Source: an uncultured Ruminococcus sp.
Lineage (GTDB): Bacteria > Bacillota > Clostridia > Oscillospirales > Acutalibacteraceae
DNA length: 64,000 nt
Assembly (NCBI GenBank): GCA_902762615.1
Contig: CACWOX010000006.1
Coordinates: 27,320 to 91,319 of the forward strand
Reading direction: 5' to 3'
Position 1 is the stretch's first letter; the number at the start of each line of letters is the position of its first letter. Of the stretch, positions 15,872 through 25,373 are shown piece by piece. The notes beneath the pieces are model-generated. The model was not told where the DNA came from and did no database searches. It was given only the letters and a program-made list of their open reading frames with translations. Both the position numbers and the translations under genes were made by a program.

Positions 15872-16729
15872 TCAGTATCTGTTTTCGCCGTAGGGCGCGT
15901 TGGGATTGTAGGGAAGGCTGCGTATCGCGTCCTCACGCTCCAGATAGTAGTTGTATATTATGTTGGACAGTCTCGCCCGCATGCGCTGGCTGACAAGTAT
16001 GCCCTCCGGCGTGAAGTCGGGATTGGAATGGAATATCGCCAAAAAATAATCGACGTATCGCAGGTAAAATATGCCCGCCTCGTGACACACCGTTTCCCGA
16101 TCACTGACAAGCCGTCCGGTGTAAATATCGTCGCAGATGTACCGCGTGAAGCCGCTGTGATTCCTGTGCCGCAGAAAAAGCCTTCCGGCGTACTCGCACA
16201 GCGGTCGTGTGAGGATTGTGTTGCGGAAGATCCCTTCAAAGAAGGTCATGGTATCCTGCGCTGTGGTGACATTCAGCCGAATGTCATCCTGCACTTTGGT
16301 CTGTCCCAAACGGCACTCCACTCGGGTATTCACCAGACCGAAGCGCCGGCAGCATTCGTTGATGTAAGGCAGCCCCAGTATCTCAATCAGCACATTCGCC
16401 GCGGTGTCCTCATTGGCGACAATCATCCACGAGAGCAGCTCGTCTATCGAATAGGACATCTGCCCCCGCTCGAACGCGACGCTGTCGTAATTGATCCAGA
16501 GATTCGGCACGATCACGCATTTTTCAAAGGTCATCGCGCCCTCCGCAATGCGGGTCAAGGCGGCTAAGAGTATCGGGATTTTCGCCATGTTGCCCGACGG
16601 CACCACATAGTCCGGCGCAAACTGAAAGGGAATGCTCCCTGTGTCAAAATCCTTGTATATCACCGAAACAATGCCGTTTGCGGCGTGTATTTCGTCAAGC
16701 ATGATTCTCGCAAGCTGTTGATGATCCAT
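15872..16729 (-). CDS. Beta-lactamase-fold (serine hydrolase-like) protein lacking the catalytic motifs
   Basis: This 285-residue protein has the class A beta-lactamase fold pattern, but all three signatures are changed. SxxK reads NMAK (47-50; a Ser at 45 is out of register), SDN reads NED (106-108), and KTG reads EAG (217-219). No signal peptide is seen, so it is probably cytosolic. An active serine enzyme is therefore unlikely; a binding or regulatory role is inference. Its ATG lies 15 bases after the stop of the LD-carboxypeptidase gene, so the two form an operon that may act on cell-wall peptides. Confidence 0.8.
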   Translation of the reverse strand: MDHQQLARIMLDEIHAANGIVSVIYKDFDTGSIPFQFAPDYVVPSGNMAKIPILLAALTRIAEGAMTFEKCVIVPNLWINYDSVAFERGQMSYSIDELLSWMIVANEDTAANVLIEILGLPYINECCRRFGLVNTRVECRLGQTKVQDDIRLNVTTAQDTMTFFEGIFRNTILTRPLCEYAGRLFLRHRNHSGFTRYICDDIYTGRLVSDRETVCHEAGIFYLRYVDYFLAIFHSNPDFTPEGILVSQRMRARLSNIIYNYYLEREDAIRSLPYNPNAPYGENRY

Positions 16730-16744
16730 TATTTATCATTCACC

Positions 16745-17665
16745 TTACTTTATGATGATCCGGCAGTCCTCCGGAGCGGAAGTGATTTCAGCATTCATTC
16801 CCAGCGGCAGGGCGGTTGACGGCACGCTATGCCCGCATTGCAGTCCCGCGATCACCGGAATGTTCATTTCCCCGAACGCCCTTAAAAATACCTCTCTGAG
16901 CGAGAAATCCGACGGCTCGGCGCAGTCCTTCCATGTGCCGAGAAGGATGCCGCGACACCCGCTGAGAATGCCGCTGTCCCTGAGGTGGAGTATGGCGCGA
17001 TCAATGGCATAGGCGTATTCGCCCACGTCCTCCAAAAAGAGGATTTTTCCGCGACAGTCAAGCTGATAGGGCGTTCCGGCGGTGGAGGCGACGATGGTGA
17101 GATTGCCCCCCGTGAGCAACCCTTCGGCATGCCCTTCACACAGACATTCCAGCGCGGCGCCCGCGTTCCTCTCTGTGTGGGAATTGCTGTATTCCGTGCG
17201 CCAGTTGCCTGTCAGCACATCCGCAAGGGCTTTGTGGGTGAATTCGTCCCCGGGGAAATTGGCTGCCGCCGGCATCGGCGCGTGAAATGTCACCATGCCG
17301 CAGCGCTGATTGAGCAGCGCGTGAAGCGCGGTCGCGTCGCTGAAGCCCGTGAACACCTTGGGATTCGATCCTATTATATCATAATTCAGAAGACCGGCAA
17401 GCCTTGCGCTCCCGTAGCCTCCCCTAAGCACGATGACCGCGCGGATCTCCGGCTCGGCAAAGGCGCGGTTGAGGTCGGCGGCACGCAATTCGTCGCTTCC
17501 CGCTAAAAACCCGAGGCGGCTTTCGCAGGAGGGAAATATTTCGGGCAAATAGCCCAGACCTGCCACAAATTTGGCGGCGTAGGCAAGCCGCTCGGGCAGT
17601 ATCGGTGAGCAGGGGGCGACAAGCGCGACCTTATCCCCCTGATGGATGGGCGCTGGCAGAATCAT
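16745..17665 (-). CDS. LD-carboxypeptidase / MccF-like protein (peptidase S66)
   Basis: This family cleaves the L-to-D bond of tetrapeptides during murein recycling (LdcA) or inactivates microcin C-type peptidyl nucleotides (MccF). The 306-residue protein has the nucleophile in GFSDATALH (Ser about 109), the Glu in LEDVGEYAYAIDR (about 211) and the His in QCGHSVPS (about 279), a complete Ser-Glu-His triad. It is first in an operon with the degenerate serine hydrolase-like gene. A TATAAT-like -10 (17706-17711, minus strand) precedes it without a good -35. LdcA and MccF cannot be told apart here. Confidence 0.9.
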   Translation of the reverse strand: MILPAPIHQGDKVALVAPCSPILPERLAYAAKFVAGLGYLPEIFPSCESRLGFLAGSDELRAADLNRAFAEPEIRAVIVLRGGYGSARLAGLLNYDIIGSNPKVFTGFSDATALHALLNQRCGMVTFHAPMPAAANFPGDEFTHKALADVLTGNWRTEYSNSHTERNAGAALECLCEGHAEGLLTGGNLTIVASTAGTPYQLDCRGKILFLEDVGEYAYAIDRAILHLRDSGILSGCRGILLGTWKDCAEPSDFSLREVFLRAFGEMNIPVIAGLQCGHSVPSTALPLGMNAEITSAPEDCRIIIK

Positions 17666-17825
17666 GGCGTTTCATTCCGTTTCGTGTGTTTTTATTATTG
17701 AAATTATTATACCATATATTTACGGATTTGTATGAAGGAATATGAAAAAAACTTCTCCTTGCAGGTATTTTGTCTTAGCCCATTGTAAAAGATGGAAATG
17801 AAGAAAATCCGGGGATTTGGCAATT

Positions 17826-18082
17826 TGAATACCTACGTTTTTTCTCCACTCGGGGAAAGGGATAATCTTGCTATTGCGATGTTTCTGTTGCGCCCAAGCC
17901 CGTTTAAGTCGCAGCGCGTTGCAGCGAGGGGCGCTGCCCCTGTCTTTTCACATTTCATGTGAAAAGAGCTACCCCGCCAAGGCTCCGCCCTGGACCTGCC
18001 AGGAGGAACAAGTTCCCCCTGGACTCCCACGCTCACATTCGTTCGCTAGTTGGGCGCTTCGCGCTTTCTTTTTCTTTTTTTA
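17826..18082. repeat. Family 3 multi-hairpin repeat, copy 2
   Basis: It opens with TTTTTTCTCCACTCGG and GCCCAAGCCCGTTT as in copy 1, then has different hairpins at the same places: AGGGGC-GCTGC-CCCT; CTTTTCACAT with ATGTGAAAAG; AGGAAC... paired as GGAAC/GTTCC; and CCAGG/CCTGG. It ends GGCGCTTCGCGCTTTC and a T-rich stretch. Together with 17666-17825, which holds only the AT-rich promoter region of the upstream gene, it accounts for the 487-base gap. Confidence 0.75.
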
Positions 18083-18126
18083 TCAAAGCCCATTCGCCGG
18101 AAAATGGACGACGAACGGGCTTTTTT
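18083..18126 (-). terminator. Terminator after metK
   Basis: AAGCCCATTCG pairs with CGAACGGGCTT (18086-18096 with 18112-18122), one mismatch. T-rich sequence follows on both strands. Confidence 0.85.
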
Positions 18127-18152
18127 GGTGCTTAGATTGTATACGGGGATAA

Positions 18153-19349
<1,197 letters not shown>

Positions 19350-19386
19350 TTTTTCTGCTCCTTTTTTTCGAGTGTAGTGTTTTTAA

Positions 19387-19450
19387 AGTGTGAAGTTTCT
19401 AAAAAGTGTGGAGTTTCTGAAAGTGTGGAGTTTCTGAAACTTCACACTCT
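19387..19450 (-). repeat. Family 2 repeat hairpin in the metK leader
   Basis: GTGTGAAGTTTC at one end pairs with GAAACTTCACAC at the other, enclosing two AAACTCCACACTT units. It sits between the riboswitch terminator and the metK ribosome binding site, so it is transcribed only when SAM is low. Confidence 0.7.
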
Positions 19451-19486
19451 AAAAAATTCCCCGGTATCTGAGAGACACCGGGGAAA
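19451..19486 (-). terminator. SAM riboswitch expression-platform terminator
   Basis: On the minus strand, TTCCCCGGT pairs with ACCGGGGAA, followed by six T's. It lies downstream of the aptamer, as in transcriptional S-box control. Confidence 0.93.
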
Positions 19487-19505
19487 TCCATTTTGCTTTT
19501 CGCCC

Positions 19506-19617
19506 CTCATCTCTCGGCTTTCGCCGCAGGAATTGGCACCTTGCCGATTGTGTAAATACATGGCAGGTTGCCGGACTTCATCGGGCCTGAACCCTCCGTC
19601 GCTCTTGATAAGGTTTA
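19506..19617 (-). promoter_or_regulatory. SAM-I (S-box) riboswitch aptamer controlling metK
   Basis: The minus strand shows the S-box core in order: a P1 strand CCTTATC, AGAGCGACGGAGGG, TTCAGGCCC, GATGAAGTCCGGCAACC, AAGGTGCCAATTCC, and the closing P1 strand GATGAGG. These are the conserved SAM-binding and kink-turn segments. SAM binding should favour the terminator at 19451-19486 and lower metK expression. Confidence 0.96.
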
Positions 19618-19641
19618 TATTTTGTTTTGTTGCTGTACTCT

Positions 19642-19669
19642 ATTATACAGATTTTACCGCGTATGTCAA
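19642..19669 (-). promoter_or_regulatory. Promoter of the SAM riboswitch-metK transcript
   Basis: On the minus strand, TTGACA (19664-19669), a 16-base spacer and TATAAT (19642-19647), about 25 bases ahead of the aptamer. Confidence 0.85.
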
Positions 19670-19698
19670 TAGTCAATCCGCACAGACTGTCCGGACGG

Positions 19699-20634
19699 TT
19701 ATTGAATAAATCCGTTGATAATGCGGTCCTCCGCTTCCTTTTCGGTGAGTCCCAGCGTCATCAGCTTCACAAGCTGTTCACCCGCGATCTTGCCGATCGC
19801 CGCTTCGTGAATCAGCGACGCGTCGGTGGAATTGGCGCTGATCTTAGGCACGGCGCTGACCGACGCGGAATCCATGATGATCGCGTCACATTCCGTATGC
19901 CCCGAGCATTTATTGTTGCCGTTGACGTTGGAAACGTAGAGCTGCTTGCTCTGCTCCCTCGCAACCGAACGCGAAATGACATGCGTGCCGGAATCCTCGC
20001 CGTCGAGATCGACCTCAAAGCGTGTCTCCGCGTACTGCTCGCCGTCGGTCATGATTCTCTCGGTGATCTTTAAGACCGCCTTGTCGCCCAGCTTGCCCTT
20101 TGTGGTGCGGATGGTGTTGTCCACACCCTGTATCTGCACCGTGTCCATCTCCATATAGCCGCCCTCGGCAATTTCCACTATCGTGGTGGGTTTCATGATG
20201 TTTTTGCCGCTCTCGGGCGCCGATTCGCCGTAGTGCTTCTCGCTGTAGAATACCTTGGAATTTTTGCCGATGTGGAAGGAATGGATGCCGTCGTGGGCGC
20301 TGTCCTCGTGGCCGTGGTTGTGAATGCCGCAGCCTGCCACAATCTCAACGTCGCAGTTTTCACCGATGTAAAAATCGTTGTAAACCAGATCCTTGATGCC
20401 GCTCTGGGTGAGAATGACCGGAATGTGTATCTTCTCCCCCACTGTGCCGTCCTTCACACGGATATCTATGCCCGGCAGATCCTTCTTTGCCGTAATGGTG
20501 ACATTGGCGCTCGAGCCTTTGGCATAGGGGCTGCCGTCCACCCGCAGGCTGAACGCGCCCGAGAGATTCTCCGCCATGACGCTGATTTTGCTCAGCATAT
20601 CCAGCTTGTCGCTGCTGATGTTCAATCCGTTCAT
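19699..20634 (-). CDS. sufB: SufB/SufD-family Fe-S cluster scaffold (short form)
   Basis: This beta-helix scaffold works with the SufC ATPase in iron-sulfur cluster assembly. At about 311 residues it is much shorter than classic SufB (about 470) and lacks the N-terminal region. It keeps the C-terminal helix motif KISANSTDASLIHEAAIGK and a Cys/His pair in NKCSGHTECDA. I start it at ATG 20634, placed by the AGGAGG at the end of sufC, 4 bases after that stop. No sufS, sufU or second sufB/D is adjacent. The length and the two-gene context resemble the minimal SMS-type systems of anaerobes and archaea; that assignment is inference. Confidence 0.88.
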   Translation of the reverse strand: MNGLNISSDKLDMLSKISVMAENLSGAFSLRVDGSPYAKGSSANVTITAKKDLPGIDIRVKDGTVGEKIHIPVILTQSGIKDLVYNDFYIGENCDVEIVAGCGIHNHGHEDSAHDGIHSFHIGKNSKVFYSEKHYGESAPESGKNIMKPTTIVEIAEGGYMEMDTVQIQGVDNTIRTTKGKLGDKAVLKITERIMTDGEQYAETRFEVDLDGEDSGTHVISRSVAREQSKQLYVSNVNGNNKCSGHTECDAIIMDSASVSAVPKISANSTDASLIHEAAIGKIAGEQLVKLMTLGLTEKEAEDRIINGFIQ

Positions 20635-20638
20635 CTGA

Positions 20639-21349
20639 TCACACCCTCCTTGCACATTCGTATTTCAGTTCGCTGCTCATGAGCATGGGCATGATCTCGT
20701 CCTTGCTGCCGACAGCCGCTATCCTGCCCGCCGACAGCAGTATGATCTGCTCGGCAAAGGAAAGAATCCGCTCCTGATGAGAGATGATCATGATGCTGCC
20801 GTTTGTCTTTTCGTACATTCTCTCAAATACCTTGATGAGACTCTGGAAGCTCCACAGGTCAATGCCGGCTTCCGGCTCGTCGAATATGGTCAGCTTGGTC
20901 GAACGCGCGAACGCCGTGGCTATCTCGATACGCTTGAGTTCGCCGCCCGAGAGCGATTCGTTGATCTCGCGGTCGATATAGTCTCTGGCGCAGAGTCCTA
21001 CCTCCGAAAGATACGCGCATGCCTCGTCGAGCGTCAGTTCACGCCCTGCCGCTATCGAAATGATGTCGCTCACCGTAATGCCCTTGAAACGCACGGGCTG
21101 CTGGAACGCAAAGCTCACGCCGTTTCGGGCACGCTCGGTGATGGTCATGCCCGTGATGTCGGTGCCGTCCAGAAGAATGCTGCCCTCGGTCGGAACGATG
21201 ATGCCGGCTATGATCTTGGCAAGGGTGGACTTGCCGCTGCCGTTGGGTCCCGTGATGGCGACAAATTTTTTATCCACCGTCAGATTGATGTCGTCAAGTA
21301 TCGTCTTGCCCTCCGGTGTGACGTAAGACAGATTTTTGATTTGAAGCAT
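20639..21349 (-). CDS. sufC: Fe-S cluster assembly ATPase SufC
   Basis: This ABC-type ATPase drives the SufB/D scaffold. At 236 residues it has Walker A GPNGSGKST (34-42), signature LSGGE (133-137), and a Walker B/D-loop TIFDEPEAGIDLW typical of SufC. It is first in a two-gene operon with the short SufB. A minus-strand promoter lies at 21386-21415. The ATG is preceded by an AAGGAAG site. Confidence 0.94.
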   Translation of the reverse strand: MLQIKNLSYVTPEGKTILDDINLTVDKKFVAITGPNGSGKSTLAKIIAGIIVPTEGSILLDGTDITGMTITERARNGVSFAFQQPVRFKGITVSDIISIAAGRELTLDEACAYLSEVGLCARDYIDREINESLSGGELKRIEIATAFARSTKLTIFDEPEAGIDLWSFQSLIKVFERMYEKTNGSIMIISHQERILSFAEQIILLSAGRIAAVGSKDEIMPMLMSSELKYECARRV

Positions 21350-21385
21350 TAATTTGATCTTCCTTTTGTAAATACTTTAATATTC

Positions 21386-21415
21386 ATTATATCACACTCT
21401 AAGAATGGATTTCAA
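21386..21415 (-). promoter_or_regulatory. Promoter of sufCB
   Basis: On the minus strand, TTGAAA (21410-21415), an 18-base spacer and TATAAT (21386-21391). Confidence 0.6.
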
Positions 21416-21509
21416 TACCTTTTTAAAATTACTTCCGCCTTCTGTCTTCCCCTTTCTGCCCTCCTGCTTTTTGAAGATACGCGTTTTAAAAATATACACA
21501 AAAAATTTG

Positions 21510-21538
21510 TTGCTTTTATGCGGGTACTGTTATATAAT
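21510..21538 (+). promoter_or_regulatory. Promoter of the purine permease gene
   Basis: TTGCTT (21510-21515), a 17-base spacer and TATAAT (21533-21538). The 76-nt leader that follows shows no purine-riboswitch core. Confidence 0.7.
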
Positions 21539-21614
21539 AACAATAGGTGACTGCTTTTTTAATTGTTTATCACTCAATACTCTTTGCTAAAGCCAAAAGG
21601 AAGGGATTTTATCT

Positions 21615-22985
21615 ATGAAAGTTTTTGACCTGCAGGGCAACAATACCAATTTTATCAGCGAAATGCTGGCAGGACTTACCTCGTTTGTCACGATAAGTTA
21701 TCTGCTTGTGCAGTGTCCGGCAATGCTCGGCGGCGGCAGCGTCGCTGCATCTACGGTATATATCGGCATGTGTATTACCTGCTTTATTGGCTGCCTTGCT
21801 ATGGGCTTGTGGGCTAAACAGCCGTTTATTGTGGGTCCCAGCGTCGGAATGTCCGCTTATGTCGCGGCAACGCTTATGACAGATATGAAATACGACTACT
21901 CTGAGGCGCTGGCGATCACTTTTCTGGCTGGCGTCATCTATATCGGTCTTTCGATGGCGGGCGTCGGCGGAATGATTTATTCCTCACTCTCGGGTAGCAT
22001 GAAAAACGGCATTTCTGCCGGTCTCGGTCTTTACATAGCTATGATCGGTTTCAAAAACTCCGGCTTTTTGACCGGCGGCGACTTGGGGAGCTGGAAAATT
22101 GCCGACCTCTCCTCCTGGAATCTCGCTTCCTTCACGGTTCTGGTGATGTTCGCCGGTCTGATTTTTATTGGCATATTCAAGAGATTGGGACTGCCCTTCC
22201 CCCCGCTGCTCGGTTTTATCGCCTCCGGCATACTCTATTACGGCGGCGGAAAGTTTTTGAAATTGGTCGATCTTTCCTCCCTTAAACCAAATTTCGGCGG
22301 CATCAACAGCAATTTCGGCAAGTGGTACACCGAGGGCTTTCTCAAAAATCTGACCTCCGGCATGTACGGTCTGTTTTCCGGTCTGAAGCCCGATCTGAAA
22401 ATCATTCTCACGCTCGTCATCACTGTGCTGATCTGCGCCCTGTTCAATTCGACCGAATCGGTCGGCGTCGTCTATTCCATTGCCAAAAATCACGGCAGGC
22501 TCGACGATAACGGCAACTTCGGCGCTCTTAAAAATACGCTTGCTTCCAATGCGTCCGCTTCCACTTTGGGTACCCTTTTCGGCTTCCCGATGGTTTCGGT
22601 CGCTCCTGAATCCACCGCGGGCATCTGCGCTCAGGGTAAATCCGGGCTTACTTCCGTGACCGCCGGCGTGCTCTTCCTGCTCGCCGCCTTCTTTGCCCCC
22701 GTCGTTACATACATTCCTGCCGCGGTGACAGCATGCATTATGGTCTACATCGGCTTCACCATGCTCGGCGCCGTTAAGGAAATCGACTGCGGCGACATCG
22801 GCGAAGGTATTCCGGCTCTGCTCACTATTATTTTGATTCCGCTGACCTCCTCCATTATCGACGGCATCGCTCTTGGGATCATTCTGCATGTGGTCGTCAA
22901 TATCTGCACACTGAAGCTCAAGGCCGTCAAGCCTATCGAATTGATCGTTGCCTTCCTGTTTGGACTGCAATATTTCTATCTGTGA
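21615..22985 (+). CDS. NCS2 family purine permease (hypoxanthine/guanine-type)
   Basis: This is a proton-coupled nucleobase importer of the AzgA/PbuG branch of NCS2. The 456-residue protein has about 12-14 membrane segments. The family segments are clear: the N-terminal EMLAGLTSFVTISY, GPSVGMSAYVA, the FNSTESVGVVYS region, and the substrate segment SVAPESTAGI. The exact base (guanine, hypoxanthine, adenine) cannot be read from the sequence. It is monocistronic, with its own promoter and terminator, and starts with an AAGGAAGGGA site. Confidence 0.9.
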   Translation: MKVFDLQGNNTNFISEMLAGLTSFVTISYLLVQCPAMLGGGSVAASTVYIGMCITCFIGCLAMGLWAKQPFIVGPSVGMSAYVAATLMTDMKYDYSEALAITFLAGVIYIGLSMAGVGGMIYSSLSGSMKNGISAGLGLYIAMIGFKNSGFLTGGDLGSWKIADLSSWNLASFTVLVMFAGLIFIGIFKRLGLPFPPLLGFIASGILYYGGGKFLKLVDLSSLKPNFGGINSNFGKWYTEGFLKNLTSGMYGLFSGLKPDLKIILTLVITVLICALFNSTESVGVVYSIAKNHGRLDDNGNFGALKNTLASNASASTLGTLFGFPMVSVAPESTAGICAQGKSGLTSVTAGVLFLLAAFFAPVVTYIPAAVTACIMVYIGFTMLGAVKEIDCGDIGEGIPALLTIILIPLTSSIIDGIALGIILHVVVNICTLKLKAVKPIELIVAFLFGLQYFYL

Positions 22986-23009
22986 TATCTGGTGATATTT
23001 TGTATTTAC

Positions 23010-23059
23010 GCCGCTGTCCGGCTTGGCTCTTTGTCATTGCCCGACAGCGGCTTCTTTTT
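23010..23059 (+). terminator. Terminator after the purine permease
   Basis: GCCGCTGTC pairs with GACAGCGGC, extended by CGGC/GCCCG, with a T-rich tail. Confidence 0.88.
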
Positions 23060-23190
23060 GCCTGCAAAAAGATTTCCTGACTTTGTAAAAAAATTAACGA
23101 GTTGTTCTGGAATTTTGCTCTTGCATGTGTTATGATAATCATGTGACTTATTTTTTGTCCGCAATGATATTTACGGAGGTATGATTTATC

Positions 23191-24567
23191 ATGCGTTTTC
23201 CCGTTTTGGCAAAAATATTGGCGCCTGTGCTTGCCGTGGCGTTCCTCTCCGGATGCAGCACGCAGTTCTTCAACGGCGACAGGCAGCTGATGCGTCCCCC
23301 TTACCCCGCGGGTGAGGAGCGAAATATTCAGGAGGAGCTGACCAAAAGTCTCGGCAGCTTTACCCTTAAATATCCCAAAAGCGGCAGCTATCGCTCCGCT
23401 ATCGTCAGAACCGATCTGACAGGCGACGGCAAAAATGACGCGCTCGTCTTTTTCCGCCAGGACGAAACCAAGCCCATTTCGCTCGCGCTGCTCTCTCAGG
23501 ACAACGGAAAGTGGCAGTTCGTCTCCAAAAAGGAGGGGGAAGGCGGCGAGATCGACCGCGTGCTTTTCGGCGACATCAACTGCGACGGTAAAAATGAAAT
23601 TATCGTCGGCTGGACCATTTACAGCAGCGGACTGAATATTATTTCCGCCTACAGCCTGCAGGACAACGCCCTTACCGCTATCGACGTCAAGGAATACTCC
23701 GAGTCAAAGGCTGCCAATATCTCGGTGGCTTACACCGACATGCAGCTCTACGATTTTGACAACGACGGTTCGGACGAGATCATTGCTTCCTACCTCAATC
23801 TGTCAGAGGTGACCGCGACCGCCAAGCTCATAGAGTGCCACAGAGGGATCGACAACGCGTACACCATGAGCGTTACCGACACCGCGCCGCTTGACGGACA
23901 CGTGCTGTATTACGCCGACGCAAAGGTCGCCAAGCTCACCGACGACAAAATATACGGCGTGTCGCTCGATGGCTACAAGGACAATTCCACCATGATTACG
24001 GAATATATCTATTGGAACAGCCAGAGCGGCGACCTGGAAACCCCCTTCTACAACGCCGATGAACAGGCTGTATTGGGTACCGTCCGCAATGTCAATGTCA
24101 CCTCGCGCGATATTGATTCCGACGGCGTGATGGATATTCCCGTGACAGAATACCTGCCGGGGTATGATCACACATCAGAGGAACCGATGTACCTGACGCT
24201 GTGGTACAATGTCGATTTCGGCGCCAAGGGCTACACCTTCCTCAACAAAAAGAAGAACATCATCAATCTCTCGGAAGGCTACAGCATTACGTGGCAGTCC
24301 GCCTGGGACAACAAAATCACCTGCCGTCTGGACGAGAAAAACCGCATACTCTATTTCTACAGGTACCAAAAAGACCGCTTCGCGTTCAGCGAGGAGCTTT
24401 TCCGCATAAAGGTATTCACTCAGACCGAATGGAAGAATGACAATCACGACCCGAAGTATGCCGTCATTCTCAACAGTACACATGAGACGGTCTGTGCTGC
24501 GCTGTTCTCCAGCGACCAGAATTTGGTGGATCAGAATACCGTTAAGTCCGCTTTTTCTTTGATTTGA
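23191..24567 (+). CDS. Lipoprotein with FG-GAP/VCBS-like calcium-binding repeats
   Basis: This 458-residue secreted protein has a lipoprotein signal peptide ending FLSGC (Cys22), so it should be anchored to the outer face of the membrane. At least four repeats carry a DxDxDG-like loop: TDLTGDGKND, GDINCDGKNE, YDFDNDGSDE and RDIDSDGVMD, as in FG-GAP/VCBS beta-propeller proteins that bind calcium. A response regulator starts 47 bases downstream and a sensor kinase follows. A role as an envelope sensor or accessory to that pair is inferred. I do not recognise a named family. Confidence 0.8.
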   Translation: MRFPVLAKILAPVLAVAFLSGCSTQFFNGDRQLMRPPYPAGEERNIQEELTKSLGSFTLKYPKSGSYRSAIVRTDLTGDGKNDALVFFRQDETKPISLALLSQDNGKWQFVSKKEGEGGEIDRVLFGDINCDGKNEIIVGWTIYSSGLNIISAYSLQDNALTAIDVKEYSESKAANISVAYTDMQLYDFDNDGSDEIIASYLNLSEVTATAKLIECHRGIDNAYTMSVTDTAPLDGHVLYYADAKVAKLTDDKIYGVSLDGYKDNSTMITEYIYWNSQSGDLETPFYNADEQAVLGTVRNVNVTSRDIDSDGVMDIPVTEYLPGYDHTSEEPMYLTLWYNVDFGAKGYTFLNKKKNIINLSEGYSITWQSAWDNKITCRLDEKNRILYFYRYQKDRFAFSEELFRIKVFTQTEWKNDNHDPKYAVILNSTHETVCAALFSSDQNLVDQNTVKSAFSLI

Positions 24568-24614
24568 CATGATACTTTTTATTTACAAACATTATTCTGA
24601 AGGGACGATTTATT

Positions 24615-25313
24615 ATGAAAAAAATACTTGTGGCTGAGGACGAGGACGCTATCAGAGAATTTGTGGTGATCAACCTCAAACGCTCGGGATACGACGTTTA
24701 CGACGTCAACAACGGAAGCGACGCTGTGGAGGCTTATGACAAGGCAAACGGCGATTTTGACATCGCGCTGCTTGACGTGATGATGCCCGGAATGGACGGC
24801 ATCTCGGTCTGCCGCGAGCTTCGCCGCCGCAACAGCAATTTAGGCATTATCATGCTCACCGCCAAATCGCAGGAGATGGACAAGGTCAACGGTCTGATGA
24901 ACGGCGCGGACGATTACATAACCAAGCCGTTCAGCCCAAGCGAGCTGATGGCGAGGGTGGACGCGCTTCATCGCCGCGTCATTCTCAGCGAGAGCAACGA
25001 CCGCTCCTTCCGCGAGGAGCTGCGCTCCGGCAGCTTCGTCCTCAATCTGCGCAACCGCACCCTCAGCAAGAACGGCGAACTCGTCGAGCTGACGCAGGTG
25101 GAATTTCAGATCATGGAGTATTTCTTCTCCAATCCCCGCACCGCTCTCAGCCGCGACGATATCCTGAAGCATGTATGGGGCGACGGCTTCTTCGGCGAGG
25201 AAAAAATTGTCGACGTCAATATCCGCCGTCTCCGCATGAAAATCGAGGAAAAACCCTCTTCCCCACGCCACATCGTCACCGTCTGGGGTCTCGGCTACAA
25301 GTGGGAAGCGTGA
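24615..25313 (+). CDS. OmpR/PhoB-family response regulator
   Basis: This 232-residue DNA-binding response regulator has an N-terminal receiver domain with acidic residues at E8-D9, the phosphorylated Asp at D54 (LLDVMMPGMDG) and the conserved KPF lysine near 104. A C-terminal winged helix follows (about 135-230) with the RRLRMKIE recognition helix. Its kinase is encoded 60 bases downstream. The family 1 repeat between them supplies the kinase ribosome binding site region. Targets are not visible. Confidence 0.95.
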   Translation: MKKILVAEDEDAIREFVVINLKRSGYDVYDVNNGSDAVEAYDKANGDFDIALLDVMMPGMDGISVCRELRRRNSNLGIIMLTAKSQEMDKVNGLMNGADDYITKPFSPSELMARVDALHRRVILSESNDRSFREELRSGSFVLNLRNRTLSKNGELVELTQVEFQIMEYFFSNPRTALSRDDILKHVWGDGFFGEEKIVDVNIRRLRMKIEEKPSSPRHIVTVWGLGYKWEA

Positions 25314-25365
25314 GCGCTCGCCGCAGCCGCGGCTCGCTAAGAGAATAGAGAATAGTGATAGGGGG
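25314..25365 (+). repeat. Family 1 repeat, copy C (after the response regulator)
   Basis: Directly after the TGA stop is a GC-rich hairpin (GCCGC-AGCC-GCGGC; 25320-25333), then TAAGAGAATAGAGAATAGTGATA. The second hairpin is missing; the copy ends in the GGGGG ribosome binding site of the kinase. Confidence 0.7.
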
Positions 25366-25373
25366 AATGTCAA

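Noticed and set aside
21539..21614. Purine riboswitch ahead of the NCS2 permease
   Set aside because: The leader is only 76 nt and shows none of the conserved three-helix core.
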